A model generated the notes under the pieces. That model made no database searches. It saw nothing but the letters and a program-made list of their open reading frames with translations, and was not told where the DNA came from. A DNA stretch of 29,899 nt, taken from positions 1 to 29,899 of the IMG/VR virus record IMGVR_UViG_3300000313_000009; one strand, given 5' to 3'. The position numbers and the translations under genes are program-made. The stretch comes from a virus. This document shows, one piece after another, positions 24,429 through 29,899 of this stretch. Every line of letters begins with the position of its first letter. Position 1 is the stretch's first letter.

Positions 24429-25565
24429 TTATGCCGGAATGTATTGCATAAGAAATCTGGGATTGTCAGGATGATTGTAATCATCATCAAGAACAGATGC
24501 TTTGATCTGAAACGTTTCAAAGTCTTCTGCAATCTGATTCATATCGCCTGTAGGAGATAATTTTACTTTCCACCAGTCAATAACTTTTCTCTTACCATAT
24601 GTCGGATCGCCAACAAAATACAAATGAGCTTTGATATTCGATTTGCTGCCACCAACTGTTGGAATTGTCTTTGCCGGAACTGTATAAGAAATTAAGCAGT
24701 TTGTTCCAGCATCAAGAATCGAAGCAGTATCCTTTGTATAGTATACACCGCCAGCAAGTTGAGGTAATGTATAATCAAAATCAGCTCCTTTGACAAGATT
24801 AGTCGTTGCCGAAGCTGCAACAACAGAGAATTTAAAGATATCATCAAGCTCAAAGTATCCACTTACTCCTACATCAAATGTAGCAGTTATACCGTTTTCA
24901 AGCGTCATAGCACCGGAAACGATGGTAACATCTGCACTGTAAGTTCCTGCTGATCCTTTTTTCCACTGGAATTTAGCTCCGGTTAAAGCGCCAGCAGTTG
25001 TATTCATTGCTGTGATCTTGATATAATAATCTGCATTATCAGTACCGGAATAAGTTCCGCCTGTCGTAATTGTTCCTGTCGATGCAATAGATCCGCCCTG
25101 TGTCGATAAAGTAGCAGCACCAACGCTTGCCACTGTCGGATCAATTTTCTTTATCGTTAAAGCTGTTACTCCAAGATAAGGTATTCTGAAATATCCGGCA
25201 GGTGTAAGTGTAACAGGTAAATCAGTTACGGTTTTTGCTGCCTGGGTAGTTGTTCCGGTTTCACCATATAACGCAAGCGCAACGTTAAACGGTGAATATT
25301 CCTGCAATGTAATGGTTAAAGTCTGATCGAGTTTAACATCGCATTCAGCATATTTTGTTCTTGATGCTTTCATTGAATTATATTTTGAAACAGTTGTTGG
25401 GGTTGTGTTCATTGCAGCACTTTCGGTATTGCCTAAAGGTCGCATTACACCTTCAACACCATCATCATCAATGAGAGCGACATAATACATGCCAGCGCCG
25501 ATTTCAAGCAAATCAGAGCTAGGCGAATTATTTGCGAATCGTTGTAAATCAAATTTGAAATTCAT
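24429..25565 (-). CDS. major tail (tube) protein (378 aa)
   Basis: Tube subunit, recognised by its position (tail completion gene, tube, chaperone, tape measure) and composition. It starts MNFKFDLQRFAN, an opening often met in structural proteins of Firmicutes phages. The N-terminal part (YYVALIDDDGVEGVMRPLGN) and the C-terminal part (KVIDWWKVKLSPTGDMNQIA) probably build the tube fold. The middle (about 165-290) is rich in Gly, Thr and Ala with a YYIKITA strand, probably an inserted outward-facing domain. I chose ATG 25565, with AGGAATT upstream; a TTG one codon earlier is less likely. Confidence 0.75.
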   Translation of the reverse strand: MNFKFDLQRFANNSPSSDLLEIGAGMYYVALIDDDGVEGVMRPLGNTESAAMNTTPTTVSKYNSMKASRTKYAECDVKLDQTLTITLQEYSPFNVALALYGETGTTTQAAKTVTDLPVTLTPAGYFRIPYLGVTALTIKKIDPTVASVGAATLSTQGGSIASTGTITTGGTYSGTDNADYYIKITAMNTTAGALTGAKFQWKKGSAGTYSADVTIVSGAMTLENGITATFDVGVSGYFELDDIFKFSVVAASATTNLVKGADFDYTLPQLAGGVYYTKDTASILDAGTNCLISYTVPAKTIPTVGGSKSNIKAHLYFVGDPTYGKRKVIDWWKVKLSPTGDMNQIAEDFETFQIKASVLDDDYNHPDNPRFLMQYIPA

Positions 25566-26038
25566 CAATAATTCCTACTTTCTTTCCAATTTATTTGTAA
25601 AGCTTGTGAGAATGTGGCCCACGGAGTACCAAACGATATTCCGCTTATAGCGGTTGATATGTTAACCCCGATAGAAACGGAATCCTTTATATCTAAAGGC
25701 AATCTAAGAAATATGTTTGTCATATTTTCTTGTATTGCAGAAATTTGTTTACATACTTTTTCTGTATCTTTTTCATCTGTACGATAATACACGTCAATAT
25801 AAACAATTATATTACCATCGCGCATTGGCGCAAGTTTTATATCGCCCTCGCCTTGTGCCGATATTTCAATTGAATTTTTTTTTGAATTTCGTGTTGATCC
25901 AAGACTGCCGATGATAATATCCCAATCATGAAAGACTGTATTACCATCTATACCATTGATTATATTACCATCTACATCAATACAATTAATTAATGTTTGC
26001 TGAATTTGCTTACAAACCGGAAACCATTTGAAAATCAT
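25565..26038 (-). CDS. probable tail completion / terminator protein (157 aa)
   Basis: A 157-residue protein that directly precedes the tail tube gene and overlaps it at TGA/ATG. The segment DIKLAPMRDGNIIVYIDVYY, and helices EKVCKQISAIQENMTNIFLR, fit the alpha/beta outline of tail terminator proteins, which cap the tube and join it to the head. Sequence recognition alone is weak; the call relies mostly on gene order. AGAGGGTG precedes the ATG. Confidence 0.5.
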   Translation of the reverse strand: MIFKWFPVCKQIQQTLINCIDVDGNIINGIDGNTVFHDWDIIIGSLGSTRNSKKNSIEISAQGEGDIKLAPMRDGNIIVYIDVYYRTDEKDTEKVCKQISAIQENMTNIFLRLPLDIKDSVSIGVNISTAISGISFGTPWATFSQALQINWKESRNY

Positions 26039-26042
26039 TGCG

Positions 26043-26450
26043 TCACCCTCTCAAAAAAGGAATGTTTATAGGGTATGCTCCGTTTTCAACGATTGGCAGT
26101 CCGTGTTCATCAAGTTTAGGGCCACCCCTGAAATCTTCAGCTACTAAATTCAATTGAGCCTGTGCGACTTTTTCTTCATAAATTTCCCTTTTTAGTTCAT
26201 ATGCGTCTTTTCCGTCTTTTCCGTCTGCTCCTGTCATTGTAGACAAGTTTAAAGCAGCTTCAGTAAGTGCTTTATATTCAGCAAGTTTTTTAATTTTATA
26301 TGGTACCGGGTCAATTTTTATTTCGCCAGATTGAACACCATATCTTTTAGCCAAATCATCGATAAATGAAGTTGATGAAAGTATACAATCATCTGTTATT
26401 TTACCAATTAATAATCCATCTGTTATATCGTCTACAGAAAAATAAGCCAC
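26043..26450 (-). CDS. head-tail connector (gp36 / DUF1320-like), GTG start
   Basis: 135 residues. The first half, SSTSFIDDLAKRYGV then PYKIKKLAEYKALTEAALNL, has the helical outline of small head-tail adaptors, where a residue run before RY is followed by a helix that packs on the ring. A short collagen-like GADGKDGKD precedes a charged helix. The first codon is GTG at 26450, following immediately after the stop of the gp10-like gene; AAGGCGGTG serves as the ribosome binding site. Its place between the neck protein and the tail completion gene supports an adaptor role. Confidence 0.5.
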   Translation of the reverse strand: MAYFSVDDITDGLLIGKITDDCILSSTSFIDDLAKRYGVQSGEIKIDPVPYKIKKLAEYKALTEAALNLSTMTGADGKDGKDAYELKREIYEEKVAQAQLNLVAEDFRGGPKLDEHGLPIVENGAYPINIPFLRG

Positions 26451-26924
26451 TTATATATTCACCGCCTTTTTAACACTGTCCGCAATTATTTTACTTACCG
26501 CATCAGCTCTTAAAGTTACCGCTTCATAAAGAAAAGCGTCTCTTTTTATACCGCTGACCATATGGCCTTTTGAAAAGCATCGTTTCCCTGTGTATGGATC
26601 TATCCATGATAAAGCCTTTGCGTTTTTAGGTGGTCCAACAAAATGACTTTTTGTTCCGCCATGAATAAACTTACCGTATGGGGCTTTGCCTAAATCAAGA
26701 TAAACGGCAGCAACTACAAAACCGCTGTTACTTACTGTTTCTGTTTTATCTACTGACCATTCAAGATAACCGCTGCGAGATAAGAACCGATGGCGTGCCT
26801 TTGCAAAATCACGAATTATAGTAGCTGATTGAGTTACCCCTTTTGTTACTTCTGTTAAAAGATTATCGTGGATTTTTTGAAGTCGCTCTAATCCCCTAGA
26901 AGCATCAATTGACACATCAATCAT
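26451..26924 (-). CDS. HK97 gp10-like neck protein (157 aa)
   Basis: A helix (GLERLQKIHDNLLTEVTKGV) is followed by ARHRFLSRSGYLEWSV, a strand with AAVYLDLGKAPYGKFIHGGT and later a C-terminal helix. The motif Y-x-x-F-I-H-G-G-T with the preceding R-S-G-x-L is characteristic of HK97 gp10 neck proteins, which sit at the head-tail joint. It lies four bases after the small acidic gene and immediately before the connector gene. Confidence 0.78.
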   Translation of the reverse strand: MIDVSIDASRGLERLQKIHDNLLTEVTKGVTQSATIIRDFAKARHRFLSRSGYLEWSVDKTETVSNSGFVVAAVYLDLGKAPYGKFIHGGTKSHFVGPPKNAKALSWIDPYTGKRCFSKGHMVSGIKRDAFLYEAVTLRADAVSKIIADSVKKAVNI

Positions 26925-26927
26925 TTA

Positions 26928-27149
26928 TTATTTCTTCGATCCGCGAAGACCGCTTTTGTTTTCTGGTTCTGCATCAGGTGGCAAAGTTTCCGGTTCTTTT
27001 TCTGCTTCCGGTTCTTTTTCCGGTTCTATATTCGCAATAGTATAACCGTTCTTTTCTGCATTTTCTACATCAAAATGATTGATAAGAACAATCCTACCGC
27101 TTTCTTCATGTTTCATCCTCACCGTTTTAATCGGATTTTTATTAATCAT
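26928..27149 (-). CDS. small acidic phage protein (73 aa)
   Basis: A 73-residue protein between coat and neck genes. A compact N-terminus (TVRMKHEESGRIVLINHFD then VENAEKNGYTI) could form a small SH3-like or beta fold; the C-terminal half is a low-complexity run of Glu, Pro and Lys with EKEPEAEKEPE. Such small proteins next to the coat gene may be head fibres or decoration subunits, but nothing proves it. GGAGGAAA before the ATG is a strong site placed just after the coat terminator. Confidence 0.6.
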   Translation of the reverse strand: MINKNPIKTVRMKHEESGRIVLINHFDVENAEKNGYTIANIEPEKEPEAEKEPETLPPDAEPENKSGLRGSKK

Positions 27150-27169
27150 AAATATTTCCTCCTAAGTAA

Positions 27170-27189
27170 AAAGGCTCGTGAGAGCCTTT
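27170..27189 (-). terminator. intrinsic terminator after the coat gene
   Basis: Stem AAAGGCTC with GAGCCTTT and a 4-nt loop; on the minus strand it ends in TTTTTAC. It starts 2 bp past the coat stop codon and stands right before the ribosome binding site of the next gene. Confidence 0.82.
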
Positions 27190-27191
27190 AT

Positions 27192-28298
27192 TTATTCTAT
27201 GAATCTGCAAGCGAGTTCCGGCTGAATCGTCTTGAAACCGCAAAGCATATCAATCGATACTGTGTCAGTTTTATGAACGTTATCGTATGACTGAACAACG
27301 CGAAGGCCAAGACCGTTATAATTGATATATGAAGACAGTGCATTCCCCATTGGCTGCGCAAGCTGTCGACTAACCATTGCAAAAGCGTGCTGGTGGAAAG
27401 CAACATTAGCTGTATGAGCACCAACAATCGTAATCGTTGCACCAGAAGCCCACGCAACCGCGTTAGAAGGTGAGAACGTCAATGTTCCTGCCGTTGCATT
27501 AGGTGTGCTATCAGCGGAAACGACATATTTATTTGGATCACCTGCTACCGTAAATATATCGCCCTGTTTAATTACTCCGCTCATGCCTGTACCTGCAAAA
27601 GATATCGTTGAATTACCTATAGCAAGTGTTGTAGAAGTCGCTACAGCAGTTCCGGCAAATGTCGAGCCGATTTCAGCCACGTTCTGATCCATAAAAATAT
27701 CAAATCCGTATTTACGACCAAGCGAAGCATTTGTCATTGCGTCAGTCGTGCCAACCTGATTGTATGATGTAAACTGTTCAAGAGCTAAAAGTTCTTGTTC
27801 CTTAATCGGATCGATGACAAGTGAACGACCATCCATCGGCACTTTGTTCTGATTCATTACTTTGCGTAAAAGCGTAATATCAGCAGCAGAAGTCGTTGCT
27901 GCACCTTTAGTTCCAATGTAATAAGGAACCGATTTTACCTGATCGAGAATGCGTTTATCGATGTCTTGTGCAAATGCCCTCATAGCTGGCTGCAAGAACT
28001 GTGTGCTGAAATCAGAAATGTTCAATGCCATATCGCGAGACGTTACTGCAAAAGAAACATCAAGCAATTTATCCATAACGACAGGAACACCAGTTTCTTT
28101 TGCGTCCTGAACAACAATTTCAGTCGAGAATTCTTTTACTTCGAACGTTGTAGGTTTTCTGATTGTGATTGTATCGCCAACATTGGCAAATTCCATAGAA
28201 TAATCGTGGTACACCATCGGAAACATTACCATGTTATTCTGCAAAACCATCAAAGATTCTCTTGCTATGATCGATGGTGTTAAAAGTGTATTAGCCAT
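27192..28298 (-). CDS. major capsid protein, P22 coat-like (368 aa)
   Basis: Coat protein of the HK97-fold P22 branch. It begins MANTLLTPSIIARESLMVLQ; then DTITIRKPTTFEVKEF and DVSFAVTSRDMALNI build the N-arm and E-loop region. Between about 205 and 300 lies an insertion with GVIKQGDIFTVAGDPNKYVV, reminiscent of the P22 I-domain. The end returns to the coat core (AMVSRQLAQPMG, then SIDMLCGFKTIQPELACRF). It follows the scaffold gene. AAGGAT precedes the ATG, and a strong terminator follows. Confidence 0.85.
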   Translation of the reverse strand: MANTLLTPSIIARESLMVLQNNMVMFPMVYHDYSMEFANVGDTITIRKPTTFEVKEFSTEIVVQDAKETGVPVVMDKLLDVSFAVTSRDMALNISDFSTQFLQPAMRAFAQDIDKRILDQVKSVPYYIGTKGAATTSAADITLLRKVMNQNKVPMDGRSLVIDPIKEQELLALEQFTSYNQVGTTDAMTNASLGRKYGFDIFMDQNVAEIGSTFAGTAVATSTTLAIGNSTISFAGTGMSGVIKQGDIFTVAGDPNKYVVSADSTPNATAGTLTFSPSNAVAWASGATITIVGAHTANVAFHQHAFAMVSRQLAQPMGNALSSYINYNGLGLRVVQSYDNVHKTDTVSIDMLCGFKTIQPELACRFIE

Positions 28299-28329
28299 TT
28301 TATCAAATCCTTATTTTTATTTGACCCGA

Positions 28330-29064
28330 TTACTGTATTTTTCCTTCTTTTCTGCACTTGTTATATTCTTCTTGACTCATATTTTCAACGTCAAGCATTT
28401 TAACTTTGCCACCGTAAGAACTTCCCGATCCGGGCCGTCCGGGATTACTTACAAAGTCAGGGTTCGTTTCGAGAAATGACTTAATTCCTTCGGAAAGAGG
28501 AACATCGCCCGATTCAGTTGCATATAGGAAACCTTCACCAGATTCATCAAGTTTAATGTTTCCTTCAACAATTTTAGATAAAAGTTGTGGCTTAATTGCG
28601 TTATTTGCAACAAGTTCTTTTGTGATCGCGTTTTCACGCATGTATGAAATACGCTTCTGTTTTTCCGCTTCAGCCATACTTTTATTGTCGACTGCTTCTT
28701 TTTGCAACTGCTTCAGTTGTCTTTGTGATTCATTGATTTTTGCATTTAATTCAGCAACGACATTGTCTGAACTGCCGTCTTTGCTTGCTGCTTTCTTCTG
28801 CGTCTTCAATTCATCAATTTTTGCAGCGATGGTAGATTCATCCGCCTGGGATTCATCATCTACAGATAGACCAAGATGAGTCATGAGAGCATTCATTGTC
28901 AATTTTGTTTTATTTGTTGCTTCTTCCTGTTCTCTCAATCGTCTGCGAAGACTAGCTGATTCATCATTAGTCTTTTTTTGTTTGGCAAACATAGTTTCCA
29001 ATGCGACCGCTTCTTCTTCGCGCCCTTCTTCTCTCGATTTTGCAATCATTTCTTCTAATGTCAT
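28330..29064 (-). CDS. capsid scaffold protein (244 aa)
   Basis: A long charged coiled coil (residues about 5-180: MTLEEMIAKSREEGREEEAV, then LRRRLREQEEATNKTKLT and QRQLKQLQKEAVDNKSM) followed by a short glycine-rich hinge (PGRPGSGSSYGGK) and a C-terminal basic tail MSQEEYNKCRKEGK. This is the build of phage scaffold proteins, which place the coat and leave before packaging; the C-terminal tail usually binds coat. I chose ATG 29064 because GGAGGAGAG precedes it; the longer frame reaches into the promoter. The neighbouring coat gene confirms the role. Confidence 0.8.
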   Translation of the reverse strand: MTLEEMIAKSREEGREEEAVALETMFAKQKKTNDESASLRRRLREQEEATNKTKLTMNALMTHLGLSVDDESQADESTIAAKIDELKTQKKAASKDGSSDNVVAELNAKINESQRQLKQLQKEAVDNKSMAEAEKQKRISYMRENAITKELVANNAIKPQLLSKIVEGNIKLDESGEGFLYATESGDVPLSEGIKSFLETNPDFVSNPGRPGSGSSYGGKVKMLDVENMSQEEYNKCRKEGKIQ

Positions 29065-29119
29065 AGTTTTCTCTCCTCCTGGGATTTTATTTTTGACTTC
29101 CAGAGTCTCTAATACACTA

Positions 29120-29148
29120 ATTATAGTATATTTTATATAAAAGCACAA
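29120..29148 (-). promoter_or_regulatory. promoter of the scaffold-coat unit
   Basis: On the minus strand TATAAT (29120-29125) stands 17 bp after TTGTGC (29143-29148). It lies 55 bp before the scaffold ATG and immediately downstream of the ncRNA terminator. Confidence 0.62.
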
Positions 29149-29171
29149 TATATAGTATTTAATTAAGTATA

Positions 29172-29207
29172 GCAAAAAGAGCCTAATATTTCATAGGCTC
29201 TTTTTGC
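29172..29207. terminator. strong bidirectional intrinsic terminator
   Basis: Perfect 14-bp stem GCAAAAAGAGCCTA with TAGGCTCTTTTTGC, 8-nt loop. It ends the short transcription unit at 29172-29396, and could also stop transcription entering from the other side. Confidence 0.85.
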
Positions 29208-29396
29208 ATCGATAATGCTAGAACATTGTCGATCAATCTATTCAGGACTATTTGTGTGTAGTCCTTACTTGGGAGGGTGCACTCTGGATGTGAAGCGCAC
29301 AGTAAAAGCAGCAATCAATTATATTAATTGAGTTTTTATGTCTGCTCTCAATAGCAGTTTACTGCTTTTACCGCGCGTTTCAAACGCGGTTATCCT
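29172..29396 (-). ncRNA. candidate structured non-coding RNA of about 225 nt
   Basis: Between a consensus promoter and a 14-bp terminator there is no credible ORF, but almost every base can pair. Helices on the minus-strand RNA: ACCGCG/CGCGGT at 29370-29390; an outer stem GGTAAAAGCAG-type (29302-29311 with 29362-29371, 10 bp) closing a junction with two inner hairpins at 29316-29330 and 29342-29357; a 7-bp stem at 29277-29300 that needs a G-U pair on this strand; AGGACTA/TAGTCCT at 29244-29265; and a 9-of-10 stem at about 29208-29233. No known RNA family is recognised. It could be an sRNA or the leader of the scaffold gene. Confidence 0.65.
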
Positions 29397-29402
29397 TTGA
29401 AT

Positions 29403-29432
29403 ATTATATTACATTGAGTTATCAACTGTCAA
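29403..29432 (-). promoter_or_regulatory. consensus promoter of the candidate RNA (TTGACA-18-TATAAT)
   Basis: Minus strand: perfect -35 TTGACA (29427-29432) overlaps the stop codon of the upstream gene; perfect -10 TATAAT (29403-29408) follows after 18 bp. The predicted start site is close to 29396-29394. Confidence 0.8.
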
Positions 29433-29899
29433 GATTTAGCAGTGAGTTCCGCAATTTTAGCAGTTAACTTTGTTTTAAGTTTTGCAATTTCGCTTGAAAT
29501 GGCTGCCTGACTTACTTCAATTGCAAGCCATTTAAAATCAAGCGCAACGGCTCCCCAAAAATCAGTATTTTTTCTTGCATCAAGAACAAGCTTCTGATAT
29601 TTGTCAATTCTTGAATTGATATTTGTCTGGACAGAGTTTACTTCATCGGTAAATGCTGTAACGACTTCTTTTTCAAGTGTCAAAGAATCGATCAGTGATT
29701 CAATTGATGAAATACCAGCTTCTATTTCACTTTTAATTGTGCTCCATGCTGTACTCAAAGTATCGTCTCCATTCGCCGCTTCTGCAATTTCAGTCGTAAT
29801 TTTTGTAGCCGTATCGGTTGCGGCTGCGGTTGCTTCAGATACCGTTTTTGTGATAACCTCGGCTGCTAGGACAATTTCAAGTTCTGCTGAATATCCATC
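29429..29899 (-). CDS. C-terminal part of an alanine/threonine-rich helical protein (cut by window edge)
   Basis: The frame is open from the window edge to a TGA at 29429, at least 156 residues. A TTG at 29758 could act as an internal start but has no clear ribosome binding site; I take the whole as one protein entering from outside. It is almost entirely helical: AEVITKTVSEATAAATDTAT, repeated Ala/Thr/Ile heptads, and a basic ending SEIAKLKTKLTAKIAELTAK. Located just before the scaffold, it may be part of a portal-proximal or minor head protein, but no family can be assigned. Confidence 0.6.
   Translation of the reverse strand, partial: DGYSAELEIVLAAEVITKTVSEATAAATDTATKITTEIAEAANGDDTLSTAWSTIKSEIEAGISSIESLIDSLTLEKEVVTAFTDEVNSVQTNINSRIDKYQKLVLDARKNTDFWGAVALDFKWLAIEVSQAAISSEIAKLKTKLTAKIAELTAKS

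Noticed and set aside
28330-29175. scaffold protein with a hydrophobic N-terminal extension as signal peptide
   Set aside because: The first 37 codons cover the promoter and ribosome binding site; ATG 29064 has GGAGGAGAG and fits scaffold families.
29208-29428. tRNA, hammerhead ribozyme or CRISPR-type element in the structured stretch
   Set aside because: No tRNA cloverleaf or T-loop sequence, no CTGATGA core, and no regularly spaced repeats; the helices differ in sequence.
29429-29758. separate 109-residue gene starting at TTG 29758
   Set aside because: The frame stays open to the window edge and there is no clear ribosome binding site before the TTG, so a continuing upstream protein is more likely.

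Overview
The window is part of the genome of an AT-rich tailed phage or prophage. Every gene I can support reads on the minus strand, so transcription runs from high to low coordinates. A scaffold, a P22-like coat protein, a tail tube protein, a tail assembly chaperone with a probable -1 frameshift, a 1359-residue tape measure and no sheath protein together point to a siphovirus. Replication and accessory genes (phage replisome organizer N-terminal domain, G39P-like loader, Lar-type zinc ribbons, DUF551, PAPS-reductase-like ATPase) are of the kind common in Firmicutes phages. The tail-tip block (BR0599/DUF2163-like protein plus a large hub with an RGIYDT-type motif) resembles that of phages of Gram-negative hosts. 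A diderm Firmicute (Negativicutes) host would reconcile the two, but that is inference.

Layout in order of transcription, right to left. 29899-29429: C-terminal part of a helical virion-region protein cut by the window edge. 29427-29172: a short transcription unit with a near-perfect promoter, a densely structured and apparently non-coding stretch of about 225 nt, and a strong terminator; I call this a candidate new structured RNA. 29064-25565: scaffold, coat protein, a small acidic protein, gp10-like neck protein, connector and tail completion protein. 25565-23634: tail tube protein and tail chaperone with its -1 frameshift extension. 23564-5423: tape measure with an embedded muralytic domain, three related tail-associated proteins, four tail-tip proteins and two long glycan-binding fibre proteins. 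Terminator-like hairpins follow the coat gene, the tail tube gene and the chaperone, which would grade expression along the morphogenesis operon.

5234-4899 is a regulatory switch region. It holds a one-gene ribbon-helix-helix unit with an operator-like 16-bp palindrome over its own -10 box and a bidirectional terminator, followed by a consensus promoter for the early operon. That operon (4898 to the left edge) starts with a Cro/CI-type HTH protein, then two replication-initiation proteins, the PAPS-reductase-like protein, small phage proteins, a tandem cluster of Lar-like zinc ribbons, and at the edge the start of a RusA-type Holliday junction resolvase.

In the zinc-ribbon cluster, the codons for the family's terminal W-N-R-R motif also supply the Shine-Dalgarno sequence of the next gene. 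A broken copy has kept just that tail. No integrase, terminase, portal, lysis cassette, tRNA or CRISPR array is visible; those modules must lie outside the window if they exist.
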